The notes below the pieces were generated by a model. It had not been told where the DNA came from. It was given only the letters and a program-made list of their open reading frames with translations, and ran no database searches. The position numbers and the translations under genes were made by a program. Of a DNA stretch of 12,297 nucleotides, positions 1 to 7,154 are shown piece by piece. The stretch's first letter is position 1; every line of letters begins with the position of its first letter. Source of the stretch: CAMQVM01 sp044433365 (GTDB taxonomy: Bacteria > Bacteroidota > Bacteroidia > Bacteroidales > Rikenellaceae); assembly GCA_044433365.1 (NCBI GenBank), contig JAWXTR010000091.1, forward strand, positions 1 to 12,297. The letters run 5' to 3'.

Positions 1-1
1 A

Positions 2-328
2 TCAAAATATGAGAGTGAAACCGATTATCTAATGCCAATTATCACCAAAAAAGTAGAAAATGAGAGACGCTTCTATCAAAATGAGTTGGCAAAGATAAAT
101 ATTCAGCTCAAAAAGTTATCAGAACTCTTATCTCTGCAAATGCCACTAACAATGTATGTTGCACGTCACTCGTGGGCATCAGTGGCAAAGAGTAAAAATG
201 TACCGCTATCAGTAATATCAGAAGGGATGGGGCACGATTCTGAGGTTACAACACAAATCTACCTTGCATCGCTCGATACCGCAGTAGTTGATAAAGCAAA
301 TCGTATGATTTTGAAGCTGCTGGGATAA
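2..328 (+). CDS. Tyrosine-type site-specific recombinase, C-terminal part (5' end outside window)
   Basis: The reading frame is open from the left edge, so this is the last 108 codons of a longer gene; the ATG at 32 is internal. It encodes the end of the catalytic domain of a tyrosine recombinase of the type common in Bacteroidota. Visible catalytic landmarks are the R-H pair of ARHSWAS (codons at 164-169), the histidine of GMGHDSE (233-235) and the presumed nucleophilic tyrosine of TQIYLASL (260-262). These enzymes cut and rejoin DNA at short inverted-arm sites through a 3'-phosphotyrosine link. The stop lies 20 bp before a perfect inverted repeat with such a core site, so the enzyme is the obvious candidate to invert the adjacent promoter segment. 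The family and missing N-terminus are seen; the target is inferred from position. Confidence 0.9.
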   Translation, partial: SKYESETDYLMPIITKKVENERRFYQNELAKINIQLKKLSELLSLQMPLTMYVARHSWASVAKSKNVPLSVISEGMGHDSEVTTQIYLASLDTAVVDKANRMILKLLG

Positions 329-348
329 AATGTTTAGCAATTTATGTA

Positions 349-373
349 ATCTCTTGTTAAGAGAAAACAAGAA
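349..373 (+). repeat. Left inverted repeat with recombinase core site
   Basis: This repeat pairs perfectly with 513-537. Inside it, 352-372 is a core site: arm TCTTGTT, spacer AAGAGAA, arm AACAAGA. The arms are perfect inverted complements and the 7-bp spacer is asymmetric, as expected for a tyrosine-recombinase crossover site. Identity with the right repeat does not extend beyond the 25 bp on either side. Confidence 0.88.
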
Positions 374-377
374 TATG

Positions 378-385
378 CAAATATA
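378..385 (-). promoter_or_regulatory. Bacteroidota -7 box TATATTTG, facing left (OFF)
   Basis: On the minus strand this is an exact TAnnTTTG box, 4 bp inside the left repeat. The -33 element is weak: no TTTG sits at the usual 19-21 bp spacing. A TTGACA lies further upstream (414-419, minus strand), with a TATTAT at 393-398 in a sigma70-like arrangement but at short spacing. In the present orientation transcription would run into the 3' end of the recombinase gene as antisense. Confidence 0.6.
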
Positions 386-512
386 ATAAAAAATAATAAA
401 ACTCAGCACTTTTTGTCAATAAAAAGACAACTGTAAGTTTATTTTTCTATCGGATGTTTAGCAATACCTATAAGGATTGTTAATTATAAGTCTAACTATC
501 AAAGGATTATAG

Positions 513-537
513 TTCTTGTTTTCTCTTAACAAGAGAT
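513..537 (-). repeat. Right inverted repeat with recombinase core site
   Basis: This is the exact reverse complement of 349-373. The core at 514-534 has the same arms, TCTTGTT and AACAAGA, around spacer TTCTCTT, which is the reverse complement of the left spacer. Opposed spacers predict inversion rather than excision. Confidence 0.88.
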
Positions 538-607
538 AATTATTGAATTAATGTAACTACTACATACCGTATTTAGTTGCATCAACATATAAGAGCATAT
601 AATATAT

Positions 608-1972
608 ATGAAGAGACAGATTAGCATTTTAGTATTGCTTTTTTTTAGTTTTCACGGTTATAGTGAGAATTTGATTAGGCAGGAGGCGTCAGATATATAC
701 TTGATCGTTCCAGAGTGTGCAGTAAACCTTGATTACAAGCAAACTAATGATAAACTTAGCGAAACGTGCGCATTTATCAAAAAATTGCAAGCCGATGGTT
801 CTACTATCATCCAATTAATCGAGGTTAACAGCTACACTTCACCTGTTATTGTAGGTGATGTCACGCTGAGAAATATCTTGAAAGACAAGAGAGAAAAGAT
901 AAGACGCTATATTATTTCAGAGACTGGTATCGACAACTCTCTAATTTATGTAAGCCAAAAAGAGATAATCTGGCAGGAGTTAAGAGATATGGTTGAGAGT
1001 AGTAATATGCCATATCGCAAAGAGGTTTTAGATCGTCTAACAGAAGAGGGAGATAGGAAGTGGTGTAGAGAAAATCCCGACGAATGTTGGTTTCCACAAG
1101 AAATTGCACGTACTCTACAGCTAAAAGAGATAGGTAATGGAGTAGCTTACCGATATATGGAGCGAAATATGTTTGAACAGCTCGATAGAACTACAGTGAT
1201 AGTGTGGTACACTGAAAATGGTGAGAAATGTAGCAAGGATTTTATTATAAGTGATGTAGCTCCACAAAAAATTGCAGAGGTACAACTAGTAGAAGAGGCA
1301 GTAGATGAAGAGGTAGAAGAGGTAAAACCAGTAGATGAAGAGCCAGTAGAAGAAGAGGTAAAACCAGTAGATGAAGAGCCAAAACCAATCAGTGAAAAAG
1401 AACGTAATCCATTATTTGCATTAAAAACCAATATGCTTTACGATGTACTAACAGTATTAAATGTTAGTGCAGAGGTGCCTATTGGCAAGCGAATATCGCT
1501 TGCTGGTGAATGGATTTTCCCATGGTGGACTATAGATAATGGTAGAGAAGATAGCAAACGACACCGCTTACAATTGCTTACTGCTAATCTTGAGGCTCGT
1601 TATTGGTTTGGTGATAGAGAAGATAAACCGCAGCTAACAGGATGGTTCGCAGGAATATATGGTGGCGGAGGAAAGTACGATTTTGAGTACGATGCTGATG
1701 GTGTTCAAGGCGAATTTTATACTGCTGGATTGAGTGCAGGTTATGCTCATACTATTAATAAAAAAGAGACTCTAAGGTTGGAATACTCTTTAAGTGCAGG
1801 TTATATGCAAACCGATTATAGAGATTATAACGCAATATTTGGTGCAGGAGTCGATTCTAATTGGCATCCAATTCGCCGTTCAACCGGAAACTATTTATAC
1901 TTTGGTCCAACAGCTGCGAAAGTGTCGCTAGTGTGGATGTTGTTTAACAACAAAAAAAATAGAAAGGAGTAA
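608..1972 (+). CDS. DUF3575 outer-membrane protein with OmpA-like N-terminal half
   Basis: The 454-residue protein starts with a Sec signal peptide (about residues 1-19, ending FSFHGYS). Residues about 28-180 resemble the OmpA-like fold seen in these proteins: a V-N hydrophobic strand, an IEVNSYTSP segment, a KDKREKIRRYI helix, and WQELRDMVESSNMPYRKEVLDRL. An acidic Pro/Glu/Val linker (about 228-262) follows. From NPLFALKTNMLYD to the C-terminus the sequence matches DUF3575: an outer-membrane beta-barrel-like region with the EWIFPWW and FAGIYGGGGKYDF segments and a short basic tail. DUF3575 genes often open type V pilus loci; their exact role in assembly is unsettled. No strong ribosome binding site is visible, which is common in this phylum. 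It is the first gene downstream of the invertible segment and couples tightly to the next gene. Confidence 0.8.
   Translation: MKRQISILVLLFFSFHGYSENLIRQEASDIYLIVPECAVNLDYKQTNDKLSETCAFIKKLQADGSTIIQLIEVNSYTSPVIVGDVTLRNILKDKREKIRRYIISETGIDNSLIYVSQKEIIWQELRDMVESSNMPYRKEVLDRLTEEGDRKWCRENPDECWFPQEIARTLQLKEIGNGVAYRYMERNMFEQLDRTTVIVWYTENGEKCSKDFIISDVAPQKIAEVQLVEEAVDEEVEEVKPVDEEPVEEEVKPVDEEPKPISEKERNPLFALKTNMLYDVLTVLNVSAEVPIGKRISLAGEWIFPWWTIDNGREDSKRHRLQLLTANLEARYWFGDREDKPQLTGWFAGIYGGGGKYDFEYDADGVQGEFYTAGLSAGYAHTINKKETLRLEYSLSAGYMQTDYRDYNAIFGAGVDSNWHPIRRSTGNYLYFGPTAAKVSLVWMLFNNKKNRKE
1316..1381 (+). repeat. In-frame 36-bp-period direct repeat in the acidic linker
   Basis: A 30-bp unit at 1316-1345 recurs exactly at 1352-1381 and encodes EEVKPVDEEP twice (residues 237-246 and 249-258). 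The period is 36 bp, so gain or loss of a unit changes the linker by 12 residues without a frameshift. Partial copies of the same motif lie just upstream (about 1291-1315). Confidence 0.85.
1963..1969 (+). promoter_or_regulatory. Strong Shine-Dalgarno AAAGGAG for the DUF5119-type gene
   Basis: AAAGGAG sits 6 bp before the ATG at 1976 and lies inside the last codons of the upstream gene. A clear Shine-Dalgarno sequence is unusual in this window; the other starts lack one. It supports this start codon and suggests translational coupling of the two genes. Confidence 0.7.
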
Positions 1973-1975
1973 AAG

Positions 1976-3163
1976 ATGATAAGTAAAATAACAACACTAC
2001 TCTCACTGCTACTATTGCTGCTTACCTCTAGTTGTCACCGTCAAAGGTTAGAGGAATTTTACTATAGCAAAGCTCTAATTCCAATTCTTATCAATTGGGA
2101 GGAGAAAGCCCTAATGTATGTTGACAACGATCCTGATGATGATTTGTATAGTGCATCTCTTTGGTTGTTTCCACGAGAGGGTAGTGACTATCAAGGCGAT
2201 CCAATAGAGTATAGATTGACAAACCCAGTGTTCGACTATATAGAAGCACCGATTGGAGTATACGATGTGTTAGTATTCAACAAAACCGTTGGAGAATTTT
2301 CTAGTAATGTAGGTTTTAGAGGTACTGATAAATTTGAAACATTCGAATATTACACAAAACCTTATTTAAACTCACAAGGAGAGACTGTAGAGGTTGATGG
2401 CAGAGAGCTTCGCCTAGAACCCGACCTTTTAGCAGCATGGCGATCACCAGAAGACCAACCTTTTGTTGTAACGCTAGATATGATTCAAAAAATTGAGGGT
2501 GTACAAGAGTGTCAAAGAGAGATAAACGAAAAATATTTCTTTGTAAAAGATGATGTATCATCAAAAGTGCTAGCTACTAATATTACAAAGAGCGATTTCG
2601 ATAGTCTGAGCGAAGAGTTTACACAGTTAGTTATTTTATATCCAGAAAGATTGACCCATATAGTTACGGTCGAGCATTGTGTTAAAAACCTAAATAGTGC
2701 AGCTAGTGCTTCGGGAGTGATAAGCGGCATGAGTGAGTCGGTAATAATGGCTCCAGCTGAATATTCAGCAATGCAAACTTCTGGTAGTTTCGACCTTACA
2801 GGCAAATATATAACGAGCGAAGATGGTAAAGATGGTTATGTAGACGGAAGTGTAAGAGTTATAGGTCCATTACATCACGACTACAATCCTACCTACAATT
2901 TCCTAAGTAAGTTTGTATTAAAAGCTGAATACGAAGGTAGTTTAATATATCCAACTCCACCAGCAGATGCTTTCAGCTATGGAGTTACCGACCAAGTTTA
3001 CGATGGAGAGGAGAAAATGGGACTTGATAAAATCATCCCTTTGTGCATATGTGGTTTTGACGATGGTGGCGGTGGAGTAGTGCTTCCTGATACATCATTC
3101 GGCTCAGGTGGTTTTGATGTAAGCGTAAACGACTGGGATGATGAAATAGATATTCCGTTGTAA
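1976..3163 (+). CDS. DUF5119-type lipoprotein, probable pilus-associated (anchor-like) protein
   Basis: The 395-residue protein begins with a leucine-rich signal peptide ending in the lipobox LLTSSC (lipidated Cys20). Residues about 35-130 (PILINWEEKAL, ASLWLFPREGSDYQG, FDYIEAPIGVYDVLVFNKTV) match the pattern of DUF5119 proteins and of FimB/Mfa2-like anchors: a Trp-containing first strand, a Y-P-x-G-like strand end, and a P-x-G-x-Y-D-V-L-V-x-N strand. The C-terminal part ends in an acidic, glycine-rich tail (DDGGGGVVLP to the end). The start lies 3 bp after the upstream stop, so the two genes are surely one operon. An outer-membrane anchor or assembly role is inferred from position and topology. 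Family assignment was made by eye, and a divergent Mfa2/FimB-type protein remains possible. Confidence 0.65.
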   Translation: MISKITTLLSLLLLLLTSSCHRQRLEEFYYSKALIPILINWEEKALMYVDNDPDDDLYSASLWLFPREGSDYQGDPIEYRLTNPVFDYIEAPIGVYDVLVFNKTVGEFSSNVGFRGTDKFETFEYYTKPYLNSQGETVEVDGRELRLEPDLLAAWRSPEDQPFVVTLDMIQKIEGVQECQREINEKYFFVKDDVSSKVLATNITKSDFDSLSEEFTQLVILYPERLTHIVTVEHCVKNLNSAASASGVISGMSESVIMAPAEYSAMQTSGSFDLTGKYITSEDGKDGYVDGSVRVIGPLHHDYNPTYNFLSKFVLKAEYEGSLIYPTPPADAFSYGVTDQVYDGEEKMGLDKIIPLCICGFDDGGGGVVLPDTSFGSGGFDVSVNDWDDEIDIPL

Positions 3164-3385
3164 TGGAACCCTACCGAACCCGTAGAGACGTTAGGTCATG
3201 GCGGTTTGTAATCGAACAAAGTAACCGAACAAAGAAACCGAACAAAGAAAATTAAACAAAGTTCGATTACAGATGTTAGGATCGAACCTTGCCGAACTCA
3301 GTAGAGACGTTAGATTCAACATCACCAAAAGCAATAAGAAAAAAAATACAAACACATAGCAACTTTTCATTTTAAAAATAACAAC
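3164..3385. repeat. Repeat-rich spacer: direct repeats, short tandem units and a long-loop hairpin
   Basis: No gene is seen here. An imperfect direct repeat of about 32 bp (3163-3194 and 3281-3313) ends in the exact 13-mer GTAGAGACGTTAG at 3182-3194 and 3301-3313. Between the copies, an 11-bp inverted repeat (TGTAATCGAAC, 3207-3217; complement at 3261-3271) encloses tandem units with a 13-14 bp period: CGAACAAAG at 3213, 3226 and 3239, and TAAACAAAG at 3253. The A-rich leader from about 3321 (ending TTTAAAAATAACAAC before the ATG) looks like a typical untranslated leader of a well-expressed Bacteroidota gene. No exact TAnnTTTG box is visible. Confidence 0.7.
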
Positions 3386-5980
3386 ATGAAAAAATTTTTA
3401 TTTTTCGCAGGAATCATAGCAGCTATGACATCCTGCACCAAGAGCGATGTTACTGACGTAAACGTTGCCAACCCTGACGTAATTACCGTTGGTACTTATG
3501 TAGGTCAATCAACAAAAGGTCAAATTTTCGACCAAGATGCAGTTGAAAAGAGCGGTTTCGGTCTTACTGCTTACTACACTGGTCAGTCTGCATGGGGTGC
3601 TGGTTTTGTTCCAGACTTTATGTACAACCAAGAAGTAGTTTATGGTATTAACACTGGTTGGACATACGATCCAATCAAGTTTTGGCCAAACGAGGAAAAC
3701 GACAAGGTGACTTTCTTTGCTCATGCTCCTTATGGAACTTATGTTGATGCTAATAACATTGGCAACGGTGTAAATGCTGAGTACAAAAGCAACCTAGGTA
3801 AAGGTCTTCCAAAGACAGAATTTACTCTACAACCAGTTGCAGCAGACATGATTGACTTTGTAGCAGGTCAAAACATGGACATGGTTCGTCAACAAGAGAG
3901 AGTTACTTTCAATCTTAAACACCAGCTTACACGTGCCACATTCTCAGCTAATGTAAATGTTGATAACGTAGATTATGGTGCAAACGCAGATGGCGATGGT
4001 GCATCATACGTAGTAGTAAAAAGTATGGATATTGTAGGTTCTGAAGAGTTCTACACAAAAGGTATCTATACTCACAACATTATTACAACTGATACCGATA
4101 AATCTAACCACGAGCAAGATGGTACTTGGGAGGTTTCAGATGCTGATGACTACTCATTTGCTTCTATTATGGATGATGCAACTGCGTTAAACTTTGGTGG
4201 TTACACTGAAAAAGGTGTTGCAATTCCTATCGCACAACACCTCTATTCATCTCTATTTGCAGATGGCGAGTACCTATTCCTACTTCCTCCTGCTGGAGAA
4301 GATGGTTTATTAGAAGGTGGTATTGAGGTTAAAATCGTTTACGATATCGTAACTATCGACTCTAGTCTAGGAAAAGGTCACTCTGTAACTGAGTCTACTT
4401 ACACAGTAACTCTTCCTGCAGGTACTCTAGCTCAAGGTAAAGCATACAACTACCAACTTACATTCGATGTAACAGAGGTTCTTGTAAAAGCTAATATCGT
4501 TGACTGGGACGAAGAAGAAGAGGACGTTGAAGGTGGTACTGTAGATCCTTTTGATGATAATATCGATAATTATGTAACAGGACTAAAAATTAGTGCTGAA
4601 GATAGTGAAGTTTACGTAGGTAAAACACTTACTCTTGTTGCTGATGTAACCTACGCAGATCCTGATGCTGATAAAGACGATACATTAACTTGGTCAGAAA
4701 ACAGTAATTTAATCTCTATTGTAGATAATGGTAATGGTACTGCAACTGTAACTGGTCTTAACGTAGGTGATGTTGCGACAGTAACTCTTACTTCTAAATC
4801 TGGTGTGTCTGCTTCTTGTAATGTTGCAGTAAAAGGTAATTCTGCTACACCAACTGCAGATCTATATGATATGGAAGTTGGCGATGAAGCAATATTAGAA
4901 TTAACAACAGACCCAGAAGGTCTAAAACTTACATTTGATTCATCAAATGAATCAGCAGCTACTATTGACCAAGATGGTAACGTAATAGCTCTTGCTCCAG
5001 GCAAAACTACTATCACTGTTACAGACGAAAAAGGTAACGTGTTATACTCAAAAGAAATCACAGTTTCTGAAAAACAAATTTCTGTTACTTCTGTAACTAT
5101 CGGAGAAACAATCAGTACATTAGATATTAATAGTCCTAATCATACATTTACTGCTGCACTAAATGATGGTGCTAATGTTGGTACAGGTATTACTTGGTCA
5201 GCTACTAGTGGTAATATCGATCAAAATGGTAACTTTACTGCAACTGAAACAGGTGAAGTGACAGTAACAGCTACATCAGAAAATAATGTATCAAGTAGTT
5301 GTACTTTCAATGTTATTAATCCTCTAAAAGTAATTATTATTAATGAAGATCTTGCAAATGATAAATTAGTATATGGTACTTCACACACTTTCTCTTATGC
5401 TTTAGATCCAACTGCAACTACTGATACTCCAACAATTTCTTGGACAGTAACTGATGGTTCTGCTGCTGTTAACACATCAGGAAGTGGTAATAATTTCGTA
5501 GTTGAAGCAATTGCAACAACTTCTACTTCAGTAACAATCCAAGTAACTGCAACAGCTGACGATGTTTCAAAATCTGACACTTATACTTTTGATGCTGTTC
5601 CTGTTGTAGCGGAATCTATCTATATCTATGCAACAAGAACTCTATATATAAATTCGGATGCTTCAGATCTTGGCTTACAAGGAGCACAAGGTTCTACTAA
5701 AGAGTTTTCTGCTACAATATCTCCAGATAATGTAACTGATACAACAGTTACATGGTCGGTTGATGATACAGACGTTGCTACAATTAATGCAACAACTGGT
5801 CTGCTTACATTAGTTGCAGATGGTACTGTTGTAATTACAGCGACATGTGGAGAAACTACTCAGATAATATCAATTGATATAGAAATTGAAGGGTCTGGAT
5901 CTGCTGGAGTTGATCAAACTGGTGGTACAAATAGTGGCCAAGGTGAGGATAATATTTATGCCGATATTAATCAAGGTTAA
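3386..5980 (+). CDS. Fimbrillin-family lipoprotein with about five C-terminal Ig-like (BIG2-type) domains
   Basis: The 864-residue protein has a signal peptide with lipobox AMTSC (Cys17). A fimbrillin (Mfa-like) part covers about residues 25-380. It holds the maturation-like motif STKG (T43-K44-G45) and ends in the family's typical closing strand VLVKANIVDWDEEEEDVEGG. About five Ig-like domains follow, roughly at 397-484, 485-562, 563-645, 647-740 and 741-836. They show BIG2 features such as VYVGKTLTL, TIDQDGNVIALAPGKTTITV, ITWSATSGNIDQNGNFTATETGEVTVTAT and TVTWSVDDTDVATINATTGLLTLVADGTVVITATCG. A Gly/Ser-rich tail closes the protein. Ordinary fimbrillins are 300-450 aa, so this one is about twice the usual length. 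The long Ig stalk suggests a tip or adhesin component; that is inference. Codon use in the Ig half looks more AT-rich than in the fimbrillin half. Confidence 0.82.
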   Translation: MKKFLFFAGIIAAMTSCTKSDVTDVNVANPDVITVGTYVGQSTKGQIFDQDAVEKSGFGLTAYYTGQSAWGAGFVPDFMYNQEVVYGINTGWTYDPIKFWPNEENDKVTFFAHAPYGTYVDANNIGNGVNAEYKSNLGKGLPKTEFTLQPVAADMIDFVAGQNMDMVRQQERVTFNLKHQLTRATFSANVNVDNVDYGANADGDGASYVVVKSMDIVGSEEFYTKGIYTHNIITTDTDKSNHEQDGTWEVSDADDYSFASIMDDATALNFGGYTEKGVAIPIAQHLYSSLFADGEYLFLLPPAGEDGLLEGGIEVKIVYDIVTIDSSLGKGHSVTESTYTVTLPAGTLAQGKAYNYQLTFDVTEVLVKANIVDWDEEEEDVEGGTVDPFDDNIDNYVTGLKISAEDSEVYVGKTLTLVADVTYADPDADKDDTLTWSENSNLISIVDNGNGTATVTGLNVGDVATVTLTSKSGVSASCNVAVKGNSATPTADLYDMEVGDEAILELTTDPEGLKLTFDSSNESAATIDQDGNVIALAPGKTTITVTDEKGNVLYSKEITVSEKQISVTSVTIGETISTLDINSPNHTFTAALNDGANVGTGITWSATSGNIDQNGNFTATETGEVTVTATSENNVSSSCTFNVINPLKVIIINEDLANDKLVYGTSHTFSYALDPTATTDTPTISWTVTDGSAAVNTSGSGNNFVVEAIATTSTSVTIQVTATADDVSKSDTYTFDAVPVVAESIYIYATRTLYINSDASDLGLQGAQGSTKEFSATISPDNVTDTTVTWSVDDTDVATINATTGLLTLVADGTVVITATCGETTQIISIDIEIEGSGSAGVDQTGGTNSGQGEDNIYADINQG

Positions 5981-6015
5981 TAAGACTAAGTATAAATTAT
6001 CATACTATAACATTT

Positions 6016-6068
6016 AGGGAAATTCTAAATTCTAAGTTATTATTTTGTTCATAATTTAGAATTTCCCT
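6016..6068 (+). terminator. Strong 16-bp hairpin after the BIG2-fimbrillin gene
   Basis: AGGGAAATTCTAAATT (6016-6031) is perfectly complementary to 6053-6068, with a 21-base loop. It begins 36 bp after the stop codon, where a terminator or 3'-end stabilising hairpin is expected. The following sequence (tacactta) has no clean U-run, so termination may be partial and the site may process or attenuate readthrough into the next gene. Confidence 0.6.
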
Positions 6069-6102
6069 TACACTTAAAATAATTAATTATGAACCGAACA
6101 TG

Positions 6103-6148
6103 ATTTAAAAATAATTTACCTCACCCGAAGGGATGATTATTTTTAAAT
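6103..6148 (+). promoter_or_regulatory. Second hairpin in the leader of the 320-aa fimbrillin gene
   Basis: ATTTAAAAATAAT (6103-6115) pairs with 6136-6148. The loop contains a smaller CCC-GAA-GGG stem at about 6124-6132. The hairpin ends 43 bp before the ATG at 6192. It may be a terminator (the right arm holds a five-T run) or a leader structure affecting readthrough or translation; the sequence does not decide between them. Confidence 0.45.
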
Positions 6149-6191
6149 TATGTGAGCTGCATATGACAATTGAAAATCAAAATATAAACAT

Positions 6192-7154
6192 ATGAAAATC
6201 AATCTTATTTTTAAAAAGGCACTATTACTATTAATAGCTCCTTTATTTGCAATTTCTTGTAGTCAAGAAAAAAGTGAAGCTATTTCGACAGATGAGACCA
6301 GAGAAGTTACTTTTACTGCTACAATTTCTCCTGAAACTCGTGGAACAATGTTTTCTGCTGAAAAATTTGATCATTTTAAAATTTCAGCATACAACTGGGC
6401 TAAGGGTTGGGTATTGTTAGATGTTGATGTTGATGTAGTGTTAATGGAAGATGGAACTTTTTCTTGGAGTTCAACAGAAGCTTATGAAATTCCAACGACT
6501 GGTAAAACTACTGTTTATGCTTATGCTGACTTTAGCGAAGTTGAACCAAAAGAAACTGGAATTACTTTCTCAAAGGATCATCATCAGTTAAATTATGTAA
6601 TGCCTGATGATATAACAAAACACCCACATTTATTGTTAAATAACCCTACAGTTTTAGAAGAAGGTACTGAAAGTTTAGCTGTTAATCTTGATTTTTTCTT
6701 TGGTTTATCTACTCTTAACTTCAGTGTGAAAGGTGATTATAAAATAACTTCATTAAGTATTAAAAACTTTGCTCATGATGGTTATTATGATTTTGGTGAA
6801 ACTACATGGACTAATTATGGAGTAAAACCAGAACCGTTCAATGTTGATATTAAGGAAATTGAAGCTCCTGAAGCTGATGCTAATGCTGTTCAATTAATTG
6901 AGGATAATGGATATATATTTGTAGTGCCTCAAACAGTTGCGAATTTTATTATTATTGCTGAAGTTGAGGATAATGGTGAAACAGTAGAAAAAACTTTAGA
7001 ATTTAGTTCAAAAGATTGGAAAAATGCTATGACTCATACCTATACTATCAACACAGGTACATTCCCTAACGTAGAAATTAGTGTTGAGGTTGAGGAATCT
7101 GAAAGTTCTCAATGGACAGATGGCGGTGAGCTTACTGCTACAGCTACTGAATAA
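6192..7154 (+). CDS. Fimbrillin-family lipoprotein (320 aa)
   Basis: This is the smallest fimbrillin here and the closest in size to ordinary pilin subunits. The signal peptide ends in lipobox FAISC (Cys23), followed by SQEKSE, an acidic stretch compatible with surface export. The maturation-like motif is PETRG (T49-R50-G51), followed by FDHFKISAYNW, the first conserved strand after the cleavage point in Mfa-like proteins. Other family features are the VYAYADFSEVEPK segment, LDFFFGLSTLNFSVKGDYKITSLSIKNF, and VPQTVANFIIIAEVEDNG near the end. The C-terminus carries SSQWTDGG, as in many fimbrillins. The gene has its own hairpin-rich leader. It could be the shaft pilin or an accessory subunit, and the sequence does not decide. 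It ends with four in-frame TAA codons in a row. Confidence 0.78.
   Translation: MKINLIFKKALLLLIAPLFAISCSQEKSEAISTDETREVTFTATISPETRGTMFSAEKFDHFKISAYNWAKGWVLLDVDVDVVLMEDGTFSWSSTEAYEIPTTGKTTVYAYADFSEVEPKETGITFSKDHHQLNYVMPDDITKHPHLLLNNPTVLEEGTESLAVNLDFFFGLSTLNFSVKGDYKITSLSIKNFAHDGYYDFGETTWTNYGVKPEPFNVDIKEIEAPEADANAVQLIEDNGYIFVVPQTVANFIIIAEVEDNGETVEKTLEFSSKDWKNAMTHTYTINTGTFPNVEISVEVEESESSQWTDGGELTATATE

Larger units (their letters stand above)
349..537. promoter_or_regulatory. Probable invertible promoter segment (phase-variation switch), OFF orientation
   Basis: The segment is framed by perfect 25-bp inverted repeats with 139 bp between them. It lies directly between a tyrosine recombinase gene and the first pilus gene. 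The interior is AT-rich and has no convincing reading frame. The only exact match to the Bacteroidota -7 consensus TAnnTTTG seen inside is on the minus strand near the left repeat and reads toward the recombinase. Inversion would move it to about 501-508 on the plus strand, about 100 bp before the start codon at 608. This arrangement matches known invertible promoters of Bacteroides surface loci. The repeats and box are seen directly; inversion itself is inferred. Confidence 0.8.

Noticed and set aside
32..328. A complete 98-aa protein starting at the ATG at 32
   Set aside because: The frame stays open to the window edge and the sequence is plainly the end of a recombinase catalytic domain, so the ATG is internal.
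414..419. TTGACA on the minus strand as the main -35 box
   Set aside because: It is 28 bp upstream of the TATATTTG box, too far for a pair, and Bacteroidota promoters do not use the classical -35. Kept only as an alternative.
349..537. The 25-bp inverted repeats as a transcription terminator
   Set aside because: The arms are 139 bp apart and each contains its own arm-spacer-arm site, which fits recombination rather than a terminator hairpin.
912..1109. Minus-strand open frames across the window (for example 912-1109, 4651-5061, 10561-10800, 12059-12271)
   Set aside because: They lie wholly or largely opposite strong plus-strand genes, show low-complexity or shadow composition, and match no family.
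3207..3271. A second invertible segment or a CRISPR array
   Set aside because: The stem is only 11 bp with no core-site structure. The units are 9-bp motifs at 13-14 bp period, with no CRISPR-like repeat/spacer lengths.
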